Translations under genes and position numbers: made by a program | From: Hephaestia caeni | Lineage (GTDB): Bacteria; Pseudomonadota; Alphaproteobacteria; Sphingomonadales; Sphingomonadaceae | Length of the DNA stretch: 64,000 nucleotides | Direction of reading: 5' to 3' | Assembly: GCF_003550065.1 (NCBI RefSeq) | Contig: NZ_QXDC01000002.1 | Span: 124,001-188,000 of the forward strand | In this document: piece after piece, positions 8,482 through 17,945 of the stretch | Position numbering within the stretch: position 1 is the first letter of the stretch | Layout of the letters: the number at the start of each line of letters is the position of its first letter | The notes under the pieces: model-generated | What the model was told of the DNA's origin: nothing | What the model saw: the letters and a program-made list of their open reading frames with translations, nothing else | Databases searched by the model: none

Positions 8482-9993
8482 ATGATCGATCTCGATCCCA
8501 TGCCGCGCCCGATCGACCACCTGCCGGCGTGCGGGCGCCCCGGCGACGTGGCGATCGAAGATCGCGCCGGCACGGTTTCCTATGCCGAACTCGAGGCGCG
8601 TGTCGGCGCCACGGCGGCATGGTTGGCGCGGCAGGGGCTCAGCCCCGGCGACCGTGTGGCAAGCTGGCTTCCCAAGACGCGTCTCGCCTGCGTGATGCCG
8701 CTCGCGGCGCCGCGCGCGGGGCTGATCCATGTGCCGGTCAATCCGGTGCTCAAACGCGCCCAGGTCGCTCATATCCTCGCCGATAGCGGCGCGGCGATGC
8801 TCGTGACCCAGCCCGCGCGCGCGGCGACCTTCGAGGCCGGAGATGTGCCCGAGGCGTGCCGGATCGTGGCCGAGGAGGATATCGCGATCACGGGCGATCG
8901 CCTTCCGTCATCTGCCGCCGATCCCGATTATCTCGCGGCGATCCTCTATACCTCGGGATCGACCGGGCGCCCCAAGGGCGTGATGCTGAGCCATGCCAAT
9001 CTGTGGCTCGGGGCGATCAGCGTCGCGCATTACCTGGAACTGGAATCGCTAGATCGCGTGCTCGGCGTGCTGCCGTTGAGCTTCGATTACGGGCAGAACC
9101 AGCTTTTTTCGACCTGGGCGGCGGGCGCGCGGGTGGTGCCGCTCGATTATCTGTTGCCGCGCGACGTGATGAAGGCGGTCGCGCGATTCGGTATCACGAC
9201 GCTCGCCGGTGTGCCGCCGCTTTGGACGCAGTTGCTTGAGATCGATTGGACGGAAGATAGCGTAGGCTATCTGAAACGGTTGACGAATTCAGGCGGTGCC
9301 TTGGCGCCCACGATGGTAAGCGGCCTGCGCGCACGCTTCCCGGCGGCGAAGCTCTACGCGATGTACGGGCTCACCGAGGCGTTCCGATCGACCTATCTCG
9401 ATCCGGGGCTGATCGACACGCATCCCGAGGCGATGGGCAGGGCGATCCCGTTCGCCGAGGTGATGGCGGTGCGCGCCGACGGCAGCCGCGCAGCGCCGGG
9501 CGAGCCGGGCGAACTCGTCCATGCCGGACCGCTGGTCGCCAGGGGCTATTGGAACGATCCCGAACGCACCGCCCAGCGCTTTCGCCCCGCGCCAGCTTTT
9601 TCGCGCGAAGGCGGGATCGCCGCATGGTCGGGCGATACCGTGATCGAAGGAACCGATGGCCTGTTTCGTTTCGTCGGTCGTGACGACGAGATGATCAAGA
9701 GCGCGGGCAACCGGATCAGCCCGACCGAGATCGAGGAAGCGGTGCTGCGCGGCGGCGAGGCAGCCGAGGCGGCGGCATTCGGTGTGCCCGACGATCGGTT
9801 GGGGCAGGCGATCGTCGTCGTCGCGCGCGCGGTGGGCGACATCGAGGCGGCCGAACAAGGCTTGCGCGCCCGGCTGCGGCGTGATCTGCCGAGCTTCATG
9901 CAACCGATACGCTACGAATGGCGCGATGCGCTGCCGCGCAACGCCAACGGCAAGCTTGATCGCGCGGCGATGCGCACGGGGCTGACGCCATGA
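8482..9993 (+). CDS. XrtA-associated acyl-CoA ligase (AMP-forming)
   Basis: Adenylate-forming enzyme that activates an acid with ATP and transfers it to CoA or, more likely here, to the adjacent ACP. The 503-residue protein carries the AMP-binding signature YTSGSTGRPKGVMLSH (about residue 155), YGLTE (about residue 295), and the C-terminal GRDDEMIKSAGNRISPTEIE with the catalytic Lys region NANGKLDR near the end. ATG 8482 follows a GAGGCGGA ribosome site. It overlaps the PLP decarboxylase by 4 nt (ATGA). Substrate unknown. Confidence 0.92.
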   Translation: MIDLDPMPRPIDHLPACGRPGDVAIEDRAGTVSYAELEARVGATAAWLARQGLSPGDRVASWLPKTRLACVMPLAAPRAGLIHVPVNPVLKRAQVAHILADSGAAMLVTQPARAATFEAGDVPEACRIVAEEDIAITGDRLPSSAADPDYLAAILYTSGSTGRPKGVMLSHANLWLGAISVAHYLELESLDRVLGVLPLSFDYGQNQLFSTWAAGARVVPLDYLLPRDVMKAVARFGITTLAGVPPLWTQLLEIDWTEDSVGYLKRLTNSGGALAPTMVSGLRARFPAAKLYAMYGLTEAFRSTYLDPGLIDTHPEAMGRAIPFAEVMAVRADGSRAAPGEPGELVHAGPLVARGYWNDPERTAQRFRPAPAFSREGGIAAWSGDTVIEGTDGLFRFVGRDDEMIKSAGNRISPTEIEEAVLRGGEAAEAAAFGVPDDRLGQAIVVVARAVGDIEAAEQGLRARLRRDLPSFMQPIRYEWRDALPRNANGKLDRAAMRTGLTP

Positions 9994-11228
9994 AGCCGAT
10001 CGGGCCGATCCCGCCCGAATTCGCGGCGCAGAAGGGCGATCTGACGATCGGCGGGCGGCGCGCGGCGGATTGGGTGGCCGAGGCCGGCGCGACGCCGCTG
10101 TTCGTGTACGACATGGCGGCGGTGAGCGCCCGGATCGCGCGGCTGCGCGCGGCGATGCCGAAGGGGCTCGACGTGCATTATGCCGTCAAGGCGAACCCGT
10201 TCGCGCCGCTGCTGGCGGAAATCGCACCGCTTGTCGACGGGCTCGACATTGCCTCGACGGGGGAACTCGCGCGGGTGGAGGGACTGATGCCCTCTGCGCG
10301 GATCAGTTTCGCCGGGCCGGGCAAGCGCGATGATGAACTGGCGGCCGCGATCGGTGTCGGCGTGACGATCAACCTCGAATCCGAAAGCGAAGCGACCCGC
10401 GCGCTGGCGATCGGCGAGCGGCTTGGCGTCACGCCGCGCCTGGCGGTGCGTGTGAACCCTGATCTCGAACTGCGCGGATCGGGGATGCGGATGGGCGGGC
10501 GCGCCTCGCCGTTCGGGGTCGATGCCGATCGCGCGGGCGCGCTGGTCCGCCGCCTGATCGACGTGGGCGCCGACTGGCGGGGTTTCCATATCTTCGCAGG
10601 GTCGCAGGCGCTCGACGCCGCGGCGATCATCGAAACGCAGGCTGAGACGCTGGCGCTTGCGGGCAGGCTCGCCGACGAGGCGGGCGCATCACCGCCGCTG
10701 GTCAATCTCGGCGGCGGCTTCGGGGTGCCTCATTTCGCGGGCGACGCGGCGCTCGACGTCGAGGCGATCGGTGCGGCGCTGGGCGTGCGGCTGGCGGCAC
10801 GCGCGGCCGTATTGGCGCAGAGCCGGTTCGCGATCGAGCTGGGCCGGTGGCTGGTCGCCGAAGCGGGCGTGTATCTGACGCGCGTGATCGACCGAAAAGT
10901 CAGCCACGGCGAGACCTTCCTCGTCGTCGACGGCGGGCTGCACCACCAGCTCGCCGCCTCGGGCAATTTCGGCACGGTGGTGCGCCGCAACTATCCGATC
11001 GCGGTCGCGCATCGCATGGGCGAGGCCGCCGACGAGGACGTGAATGTCGTCGGCTGCCTGTGCACCCCGCTCGATCGGCTCGGCGATCGTGTCGCGCTGC
11101 CGCACGCCGGAGTGGGTGACGTCATCGCGATCTTCCTGGCCGGGGCGTATGGCGCGTCGGCGAGCCCCGCGGGTTTCCTGAGCCACCCGCCGGCACGCGA
11201 AATGCTGGCCCGCGGCCGTCAATCCTAA
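9990..11228 (+). CDS. XrtA-associated PLP-dependent decarboxylase
   Basis: Fold-type III (alanine-racemase-like barrel) decarboxylase related to diaminopimelate decarboxylase. The 412-residue protein has the PLP-lysine motif YAVKANP (Lys about residue 67), the phosphate-binding NLGGGFG, and the substrate/dimer motif CTPLDRL near the C-terminus, where Cys is the usual catalytic residue. It is coupled to the acyl ligase and belongs to the exosortase A-associated subfamily. It may supply an amino-acid-derived group to the ACP; the reaction in this system has not been shown to my knowledge. Confidence 0.9.
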   Translation: MKPIGPIPPEFAAQKGDLTIGGRRAADWVAEAGATPLFVYDMAAVSARIARLRAAMPKGLDVHYAVKANPFAPLLAEIAPLVDGLDIASTGELARVEGLMPSARISFAGPGKRDDELAAAIGVGVTINLESESEATRALAIGERLGVTPRLAVRVNPDLELRGSGMRMGGRASPFGVDADRAGALVRRLIDVGADWRGFHIFAGSQALDAAAIIETQAETLALAGRLADEAGASPPLVNLGGGFGVPHFAGDAALDVEAIGAALGVRLAARAAVLAQSRFAIELGRWLVAEAGVYLTRVIDRKVSHGETFLVVDGGLHHQLAASGNFGTVVRRNYPIAVAHRMGEAADEDVNVVGCLCTPLDRLGDRVALPHAGVGDVIAIFLAGAYGASASPAGFLSHPPAREMLARGRQS

Positions 11229-11277
11229 CGCTATCTTCACCTCTTGACCGCATAGCCCGACGCTGATCGCGGCGCAT

Positions 11278-11303
11278 GGCCGGAGGCGACGTCACCTCCG
11301 GCC
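11278..11303 (+). other. Stem-loop in the leader of the EPS export gene
   Basis: A perfect 9-bp inverted repeat, GGCCGGAGG / CCTCCGGCC with an 8-nt loop, ends 11 bp before the GGGAGG ribosome site of the export gene. There is no T-run. It may end transcripts coming from the decarboxylase or set mRNA stability at the boundary between the modification genes and the EPS genes. Confidence 0.4.
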
Positions 11304-11327
11304 GGCCCCGCGCGGGAGGTTTCGAGC

Positions 11328-11969
11328 ATGGGTCTGGAGCGTTTTTCGAGGACTGTCGCGGCACCCGCCGCGCTCGCCCTGGCGCTAGCGGGGTGCGCGG
11401 GGAGCGATCGGCCGCAACTGCCGCCGGCGACCTTCGTCGCTCAGCAGCAGGCACCCGGCGAGCAATACATCATCGGCCCGCTCGACAAGCTCAACATCTT
11501 CGTGTGGCGTAATCCCGAACTGTCGTCGCAGGTGCAGGTGCGACCCGACGGGCGCATCACCACACCGCTCGTCAGCGACATGCCCGCGGTCGGCAAGACC
11601 CCGGCGATGCTCGCCGACGACATGAAGATCGCGCTCAGCCAATATATCCAGGACCCGATCGTCTCGGTGATCGTCGAGAATTTCTCGGGCACGTTCAGCC
11701 AGCAGATCCGCATCGTCGGCGCGACCGAGAAGCCCGCGGCGCTGCCCTATCGCGCCAACATGACGTTGCTTGACGCGATGATTGCAGTCGGCGGGCTTTC
11801 CGAATTCGCCGCGGGCAACCGCGCCCGGCTGGTCCGCTTCGATCGGACTACCGGCAAGCAGAAGGAATATGCGCTCAAGCTTTCCGATTTGCTCAAGAAC
11901 GGCAACACGCGCGCCAACGTGCGGCTCGAGCCGGGGGATGTGATCATCATCCCCGAAAGCATGTTCTAA
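11328..11969 (+). CDS. XrtA-system polysaccharide export lipoprotein (Wza family)
   Basis: Outer-membrane exporter for the exopolysaccharide. The 213-residue lipoprotein has the lipobox LALAGC (Cys23), the polysaccharide export domain (YIIGPLDKLNIFVW, residues about 45-60) and a SLBB-like second half ending in LEPGDVIIIPESMF, the typical end of this family. A strong ribosome site (GGGAGG) precedes ATG 11328. It begins the row of EPS genes, 11 nt upstream of the chain-length gene. Confidence 0.93.
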   Translation: MGLERFSRTVAAPAALALALAGCAGSDRPQLPPATFVAQQQAPGEQYIIGPLDKLNIFVWRNPELSSQVQVRPDGRITTPLVSDMPAVGKTPAMLADDMKIALSQYIQDPIVSVIVENFSGTFSQQIRIVGATEKPAALPYRANMTLLDAMIAVGGLSEFAAGNRARLVRFDRTTGKQKEYALKLSDLLKNGNTRANVRLEPGDVIIIPESMF

Positions 11970-11980
11970 AGGATGCGCGC

Positions 11981-13489
11981 GTGAACGCTCTCTACGACGA
12001 ATTGCGCATCGCGCTGCATGCGGTCTGGCAACGGCGCTGGATCGCACTCGCGGCCGCCTGGGCGATCTGCCTGCTGGGCTGGCTTGCGGTGGCGCAGATT
12101 CCCAACAGCTACGATTCGCACGCGCGCGTGTTCGTGCAGATGAGTTCGATCCTGCCGGGCAAGCTCGGCATCACGCCGAGCGACCAGCAGAAGGATGTCG
12201 ATCGCATCCGGCAGACGCTCGCCTCGTCGGTCAACCTCCAGAAGGTCGTGCGCGGCACCGATCTCGTGAACACGGTGTCGAACGACAAGGATGTCGCCGT
12301 GCGGGCCGCCGGGCTCAAGGACGCGGTGAAGGTGACCGCGCAGCAGGACAATCTGTTCGAGATCACCGCCACCGCGGCAAGCCCCAAGCTTGCGCACGAT
12401 ATCGTCCAGAAGATGATCGACATCTTCGTCGAGGAAAATCTTGCCGGCGATCGCACCGAGACGACCGAATCGCTCGGCTTCCTCGATGCGCAGCTCGCCG
12501 CACGCCAGCGCCAGTTGCAGGACGCCGACCAGAAGCGTGCCGATTTCAACGCGCAATATCTGGGGTCGTTGCCCGGCACCGGCTCGCTCCAGGATCGGAT
12601 CAACGCCGCGCGCAGCCAATTGGCGCAGGTCGATTCGGATCTGGCGGCGGCGCAATCGAGCCTGTCGGCGGTCAACGCGCAGATGGCGGGAACGCCGTCC
12701 ACGGTTGCGGGGCCGGGCGGCACCACGCTCGGCCCGGCGCACGCCCGCGTCGCCGCGATCATGGGGCAACTCGCCGATGCGCGCGCGGGCGGCTTCACCG
12801 ATTCACATCCCGATGTGATCGCGCTCGCGAACCAGCTCAAGGTCGCACAGGCCGCGGCCGCGCGCGAGCCCGCCGGGGCCACCGGCGGCACGCCCAACCC
12901 ACTCTATATGTCGCTCCAATCGATGCAGGCGGAAAAGACGTCGACGGTCGCCTCGCTCGTGTCGCGCAAGCAGCAGATCGCTGGTGATCTCAATACGTTG
13001 CAGACGCGGCTTGCCGCCGATCCCGGTGTCGCGGCGCAGCAGGCGCAGCTCGAGCGCGACTATCAGGTACTCAAGGCGCAATACGACAAGATTCTCGCCG
13101 ATCGTGAGGATGTGAAGCTTCGCGGGCAAGTGCAGACGCAGACCGACGCGATCAAGTTCAACGTCGTGGATCCGCCGACGAGCCCGACCGCGCCGACCTC
13201 GCCCAATCGCGTGCTGCTGCTCAGCGGCGTGCTGATCGTCGGGCTGATCGGTGGCGTCGGGGTCGCCTTCGGACTCGCCCAGCTCAAAACCACCTTCGCC
13301 ACCGCGCCGCGGCTCGAGGTCGCGACCGGGCTGCCGGTGATCGGATCGGTCGGGCTGATGCTGAACGAGGCCGAACGCGCGCTGCGGACGCGGCGGTTGC
13401 GATTGTTCGCGGGCGGCACGGCCGCGCTCGGGGTCGCCTATGTCGCGTTGCTGGGGGTCGAATTCCTCCAGCGCGGGCTGGCGGCGTGA
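11981..13489 (+). CDS. XrtA-system chain-length determinant protein
   Basis: Wzz-type inner-membrane protein that controls polysaccharide chain length. The 502 residues show a first membrane helix (about 20-38), a long periplasmic coiled-coil region (about 155-390), the Pro-rich exit motif VDPPTSPTAPTSPNR and a second helix (about 408-428), with a further hydrophobic C-terminal segment. GTG 11981 is the start: AAGGA lies 7 nt before it and the frame begins MNALYDELRIALHAVWQRRW, as expected for the family. The tyrosine kinase that would act with it follows immediately. Confidence 0.92.
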   Translation: MNALYDELRIALHAVWQRRWIALAAAWAICLLGWLAVAQIPNSYDSHARVFVQMSSILPGKLGITPSDQQKDVDRIRQTLASSVNLQKVVRGTDLVNTVSNDKDVAVRAAGLKDAVKVTAQQDNLFEITATAASPKLAHDIVQKMIDIFVEENLAGDRTETTESLGFLDAQLAARQRQLQDADQKRADFNAQYLGSLPGTGSLQDRINAARSQLAQVDSDLAAAQSSLSAVNAQMAGTPSTVAGPGGTTLGPAHARVAAIMGQLADARAGGFTDSHPDVIALANQLKVAQAAAAREPAGATGGTPNPLYMSLQSMQAEKTSTVASLVSRKQQIAGDLNTLQTRLAADPGVAAQQAQLERDYQVLKAQYDKILADREDVKLRGQVQTQTDAIKFNVVDPPTSPTAPTSPNRVLLLSGVLIVGLIGGVGVAFGLAQLKTTFATAPRLEVATGLPVIGSVGLMLNEAERALRTRRLRLFAGGTAALGVAYVALLGVEFLQRGLAA

Positions 13490-13500
13490 GGGAGGCCGGC

Positions 13501-14424
13501 ATGAACGACGCCACACCGCGCCGTTTCAAGGGCTCGCTGATCGAGCGCGCCGATGCGGCTTATGATTTTCAGGCGCTCCTGCGCGGTGCCGAACCGCGGA
13601 TGTCCGTGCCGCCGCCGGCGATTGCTCCGGTCGTGGCCGTCGAGGCGCCCAGGCCCGCGCCTGTCACCCGGCTGGCCGGCGTGGCGACCGTCGATCGCGA
13701 GCGGCTCGCGAGCCAGCATCTGCTCGTGCCCGGGGCGCCGGTGGGGGTGCTCGCCGAGGAATTCCGCCTGATCAAGCGCCAGGTGCTGCTCACCGCGCGC
13801 GCGGTGAAGGGGGGCGCCGGCGATGTGCGCTCGCGCATGGTGCTGGTCTGCTCGGCTAATCCCGATGAGGGCAAGACCTTCAGCGCGACCAATCTCGCGA
13901 TTTCGCTCGCGGCGGAGAAGAACGTCGAGGTGCTGCTCGTCGAGGGCGATTGTGCCAAGCCCGATCTGCTCCACCGCCTCGGCATCGAGGAAGGGCCGGG
14001 GCTGCTCGACGCGATTGCGGACGAAGCGTTCGACATCGAGGATTGCGTGATCCGCACCGATATCCCGCAACTGAGCGTGCTCCCCGCAGGCGCGCGCAGC
14101 CACGACGACACCGAATTGCTCGCGAGCGAACGCGCAGGAGCGTTGCTCGACGCGCTGGTCGCGGCCGATCCGCGCCGCATTCTGGTGTTCGATTCGCCGC
14201 CGGCGCTCGCCGCGTCGCCTGCCGCCGTGCTCGCGAGTCGGGTGGGGCAGGTGATGATGGTGGTGCGCGCCGATCGCACCGGCGACAGCGAGCTTCGCGA
14301 GGCAATCCAGCTTCTCGATGCGTGCGAGCATGTCAATCTGGTGCTCAACGCCGTTTCTTTCACCGCCGGCCGCCCGCGCTTCGGCAGCTATTACGGCCAT
14401 TATGGCGAGGAGAAGTCGCAGTGA
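13501..14424 (+). CDS. XrtA-system tyrosine kinase (BY-kinase)
   Basis: Cytoplasmic BY-type autokinase that works with the chain-length protein. The 307 residues include a Walker A-like ANPDEGKTF (where G is usual, D is present), Walker A' LLVEGDCAKPDL, Walker B VFDSPPAL and a Tyr-containing tail (GSYYGHYGEE) for autophosphorylation. ATG 13501 is preferred because GGAGG sits 5 nt before it; GTG 13486 is an alternative overlapping the previous stop. The Asp in the P-loop and the Gly-Asp in A' differ from the usual sequence, so activity should not be assumed. Confidence 0.9.
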   Translation: MNDATPRRFKGSLIERADAAYDFQALLRGAEPRMSVPPPAIAPVVAVEAPRPAPVTRLAGVATVDRERLASQHLLVPGAPVGVLAEEFRLIKRQVLLTARAVKGGAGDVRSRMVLVCSANPDEGKTFSATNLAISLAAEKNVEVLLVEGDCAKPDLLHRLGIEEGPGLLDAIADEAFDIEDCVIRTDIPQLSVLPAGARSHDDTELLASERAGALLDALVAADPRRILVFDSPPALAASPAAVLASRVGQVMMVVRADRTGDSELREAIQLLDACEHVNLVLNAVSFTAGRPRFGSYYGHYGEEKSQ

Positions 14425-16019
14425 TCCGCGCAACCAGCATCGCGGCCGCCGTGGCGCTGCTCGGTGCGGCCAGCCCCGCGCTCGCGCAGCAAAAGCAGAT
14501 CTCGCCCTATATCGAGATCAGCCAGGTGGTGACCGACAATTTCACGACCGGCGACGTGCTCACCTATTCGCAGGTCGCCGCCGGTGTCGACGCCGCGCTG
14601 ACGACGCATAATGCGGCCGCGCAGGTGAGCTATCGCTATGAGCACAGCTTCTCGTGGGACAAGGATGTCGGCGACGACGACGTCCATCAGGGGCTCGCGC
14701 GGGCCGCGGTCAAGGTCGGGCAGGCGCTGACGATCGAGGGCGGAGCGCTGGCGACGCGCGCGCGATCGGACATCCGCGGGCCCGCGGCAGGGTTCGACGG
14801 GCCACAGATCGATAACGTGACGCAGGTCTACGCTTTTTACGCCGGCCCGTCGTTCGCGACGCGCGCCGGGCCGGTCGATCTCACCGCGAGTTATCGGCTG
14901 GGCTATGTGAAGGTCGAGGCGCCGGGCTTCACGGGCCTCGGCCCCGATACGCCACGGCTCGATTATTACGACGATTCGACCAGCCACAACGTCCAGGTCA
15001 GCGCTGGCGTGCGCCCCGGCGTCGTGGCGCCGGTCGGGCTCACCGCCAGCGCGGGTTACGAACGCGAGGATGCCGGGCAGCTCGACCAGCGCTATGAGGA
15101 CAAATATGTCCGCGGCGACGTGCTCGCACCGGTCTCGGCCACTGTCGCGCTGACCGCCGGCGTCGGCTATGAGGAACTGGAGACCAGCCAGAAAGACCCG
15201 CTGCTCGATGCCGACGGCAACCCGGTGATCGACGGCGACGGCCGTTTCGTCACCGATCCGGCCTCACCGCAGCGGATCGCCTATCGCACCGACGGCATCT
15301 ATTGGGACGCCGGCGTCGTCTGGCGGCCGAGCCCGCGCACGCAACTCGAGGCGCATGTCGGGCGGCGTTACGATTCGTGGGTTTATTTCGGCTCGCTCAG
15401 CCACGCCATGTCGGAAACGAGCGGTATGCGGGTCGTGGTCTACGATCAGGTCGATACGTTCGGGCGCCAGTTGCGCAACGGGCTCGCCGGGCTGCCGACC
15501 AGCTTCACCACGCTGCGCGATCAGTTCAGCGGCGCCTATGCGGGCTGCACCTTCGGCACCAGCGGGTCGGAGGTCGGCGGTTGCCTCAACGACGTGTTCC
15601 AGTCGATCTCGACCGCGAGCTACCGCGCGCGCGGCGCCGATGGCGTCATCTACGCAAGCAAGGGGCCGACGCGACTGGGCTTCGGCGTGGGCTATGCCAA
15701 CCGCAAGCTCTATTCGCCCAACACGCCGGGCGGGGCGATCGCTTATGGCATCGAGGATCAGAGCGTCTACGGGCAATTCTTCGTCCAGCGCGCGCTCGAC
15801 GCCAATTCGAGCCTCGAAGGCGATGTCTTCGCCAATTGGTATAATCCGGGGTTTGCGGGCGCCGAGAACATCTTCTCGACCGGCGCGGTCGGCACCTACA
15901 ACCGCTACTTCGGCCGGCTCGGGGCGATCGCCTCGCTCGGCGTCTACACGTTCGACACCAAATCCACCGACGCGGACGTGACCGGCCAGGCGCTGGTCGG
16001 GCTGCGCTATCAGTTCTGA
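14421..16019 (+). CDS. PEP-CTERM/XrtA-associated outer-membrane beta-barrel protein
   Basis: 532-residue outer-membrane protein of the family always found in exosortase A loci; role in EPS secretion presumed. It has a Sec signal peptide (cleavage after ALAQ, about residue 23), then alternating amphipathic strands throughout, ending in the barrel-type C-terminus LVGLRYQF with terminal Phe. GTG 14421 overlaps the kinase stop (GTGA), which indicates translational coupling; the frame is open further upstream but that part is an antisense-like shadow of the kinase gene. Confidence 0.88.
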   Translation: MIRATSIAAAVALLGAASPALAQQKQISPYIEISQVVTDNFTTGDVLTYSQVAAGVDAALTTHNAAAQVSYRYEHSFSWDKDVGDDDVHQGLARAAVKVGQALTIEGGALATRARSDIRGPAAGFDGPQIDNVTQVYAFYAGPSFATRAGPVDLTASYRLGYVKVEAPGFTGLGPDTPRLDYYDDSTSHNVQVSAGVRPGVVAPVGLTASAGYEREDAGQLDQRYEDKYVRGDVLAPVSATVALTAGVGYEELETSQKDPLLDADGNPVIDGDGRFVTDPASPQRIAYRTDGIYWDAGVVWRPSPRTQLEAHVGRRYDSWVYFGSLSHAMSETSGMRVVVYDQVDTFGRQLRNGLAGLPTSFTTLRDQFSGAYAGCTFGTSGSEVGGCLNDVFQSISTASYRARGADGVIYASKGPTRLGFGVGYANRKLYSPNTPGGAIAYGIEDQSVYGQFFVQRALDANSSLEGDVFANWYNPGFAGAENIFSTGAVGTYNRYFGRLGAIASLGVYTFDTKSTDADVTGQALVGLRYQF

Positions 16020-16072
16020 TGATGACCGGCACTTCTGACGATTACGGGCGCCCCACAGGCAGGAATGCGACG

Positions 16073-17086
16073 ATGTACGAAGACCAATACGGATTGAGCG
16101 GCCGGCCTTTCGCGCTGACACCCGATCCGCGCTTCTGGTTCGAGACCGCCACGCACCGCAAGGCGATGGCCTATCTCGGCTATGGCCTGTCGCAGGGCGA
16201 GGGGTTCATCGTCGTCACCGGCGATATCGGCGCGGGCAAGACGACGCTGGTCGGCCATCTGGTCGATACGATCGATGCCGCGCGGCTCAGGATCATCACC
16301 CTCGTCTCGACCCAGATGAATCCCGAGGATCTGTTGCGGCTGGTCGCCGACGGGCTCGGCATTGACGGGCACGGGCTCGCCAAGGCCGACCTGCTCAAGC
16401 GGATCGAACAGGGGCTGCATGCCACGGCGCGCGAGGGCCGTCGCACGCTGCTGATCGTCGATGAGGTGCAGGCGCTGCCCACCGATTCGCTCGAAGAACT
16501 CAGGATGCTGTCGAACATCCAGGCGGGTGGGCATCCGCTGCTCCAGATCGTGCTGCTCGGCCAGCCCGAATTTCGCGATTCTCTCCACGGGTCGGACCGG
16601 CTCGAACAATTGCGCCAGCGCGTGATCGCGATCCACCATCTCGATCCGATGGAACCGCAGGAGATCGAACCGTATATGATCCACCGCCTGTCGCTGGTCG
16701 GCTGGCAGGGGAAGCCCGCCTTCACCCGTGACGCCTTCGAGGCGCTGCACGAAGCGACCGGCGGCGTGCCGCGGCTCGTCAACCAGCTCGCCGGGCGCGT
16801 GATGCTGTTCGCGGCGATGGACCGGCTGGAGACGATCGACGCCGAGGTGATCGACGCGGTGATCGACGATCTCGCCGCCGACGTCCATCACCCCACGCCG
16901 CAACCGCTCGCCGATGCCGAGAAGGCTGGTGCCGAAGCCGAAGCGATGCAGCGGATCGCGATGCTCGAAACGCGCGTCGAGGAACAGGATGCAGCGCTGC
17001 GCCGCGTGTTGACGCTGCTCGTCGATTGGGTCGAGGGTGGCGACAGCCAGCGCAGCGAGCCCGTGATGGGCAGCAGCGCGGCCTGA
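16073..17086 (+). CDS. XrtA-associated AAA ATPase
   Basis: ExeA/GspA-like AAA+ ATPase of the exosortase A locus. The 337 residues begin MYEDQYGLSGRPFALTPDP, the family start, so ATG 16073 is chosen over ATGs at 16019 and 16022. Walker A is GDIGAGKTT (about residues 47-55) and Walker B is LLIVDEVQ. A possible sensor region lies at GVPRLVNQLA. The C-terminus is a coiled coil (about residues 285-325). It is placed between the outer-membrane protein and the deacetylase, as in other XrtA loci. Confidence 0.9.
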   Translation: MYEDQYGLSGRPFALTPDPRFWFETATHRKAMAYLGYGLSQGEGFIVVTGDIGAGKTTLVGHLVDTIDAARLRIITLVSTQMNPEDLLRLVADGLGIDGHGLAKADLLKRIEQGLHATAREGRRTLLIVDEVQALPTDSLEELRMLSNIQAGGHPLLQIVLLGQPEFRDSLHGSDRLEQLRQRVIAIHHLDPMEPQEIEPYMIHRLSLVGWQGKPAFTRDAFEALHEATGGVPRLVNQLAGRVMLFAAMDRLETIDAEVIDAVIDDLAADVHHPTPQPLADAEKAGAEAEAMQRIAMLETRVEEQDAALRRVLTLLVDWVEGGDSQRSEPVMGSSAA

Positions 17087-17096
17087 GGGGGCGCGC

Positions 17097-17945
17097 GTGA
17101 CGATGCTCAACGGTCTGTCGGTCGATGTCGAGGACTGGTTCCAGGTCGGCGCGTTCGAAACGGTGATCGCGAAAGCCGATTGGGATCGGCTGCCGCAGCG
17201 CGTCGAGCGCAATACCGATGCGGTGCTCGCGCTGTTCGGCGAGACGGGGGTCAAGGCGACCTTCTTCACGCTCGGCTGGGTCGCGCATCGCTACCCCGCG
17301 CTGATCCGCCGGATCGTCGATGCGGGCCATGAAATCGCGAGCCACGGCTGGGATCATCAGCGCGTGTTCACGATGGATGCGGCCACCTTCCGCGCGGATC
17401 TCGCGCGGGCGCGCGCCGCGCTCGAAGATGCAGGCGGCACGGCCGTCACGGGCTATCGCGCGCCGAGCTTCTCGATCGATACCCGCACCCCCTGGGCGCA
17501 CCCCGAACTGGCGCAAGCGGGCTATACCTATTCGTCGAGCGTCGCGCCGGTGGTCCACGATCATTACGGCTGGCCGGAAGCATCGCGCTTCGCCTTCCGT
17601 CCGCTCGCCGATAGCGGCCTGATCGAGCTTCCCGTCACCACCGCACGCATCCGCGGCCGCAATGTCGCGACCGGCGGCGGCTTCTTTCGGCTGTTCCCGA
17701 GCGCCTACACCAATTGGGCAGTGCGGCAGGTCAATCGCAAGGACGAGCGCCCGGCGGTGTTCTATTTCCACCCGTGGGAGATCGATCCCGGCCAGCCGCG
17801 CGTCGCCGACGCGCCGCTCAGGTCGAAGCTTCGCCATTACGCGCGGTTGGGCGCGATGGCGGGCAAGCTGCGCGGGCTGATCGCGCACCACCAATGGGGC
17901 CGGGTCGATGCGGTCGCGGCAGGCGAGGCGGCGCGGCTCGGATGA
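17097..17945 (+). CDS. XrtA-system polysaccharide deacetylase
   Basis: NodB-type deacetylase, expected to remove acetyl groups from the growing exopolysaccharide. The 282 residues start with GLSVDVEDWFQVG, in which Asp residues supply the metal site and base, and have the metal His motif HEIASHGWDHQRV (about residues 81-93) and GYRAPSFSID. The C-terminal FYFHPWEIDP is the region typical of the XrtA-linked subfamily (DUF3473). GTG 17097, 6 nt after a GAGGGGG ribosome site, is taken as start. The gene overlaps FemAB by ATGA. Confidence 0.92.
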   Translation: MTMLNGLSVDVEDWFQVGAFETVIAKADWDRLPQRVERNTDAVLALFGETGVKATFFTLGWVAHRYPALIRRIVDAGHEIASHGWDHQRVFTMDAATFRADLARARAALEDAGGTAVTGYRAPSFSIDTRTPWAHPELAQAGYTYSSSVAPVVHDHYGWPEASRFAFRPLADSGLIELPVTTARIRGRNVATGGGFFRLFPSAYTNWAVRQVNRKDERPAVFYFHPWEIDPGQPRVADAPLRSKLRHYARLGAMAGKLRGLIAHHQWGRVDAVAAGEAARLG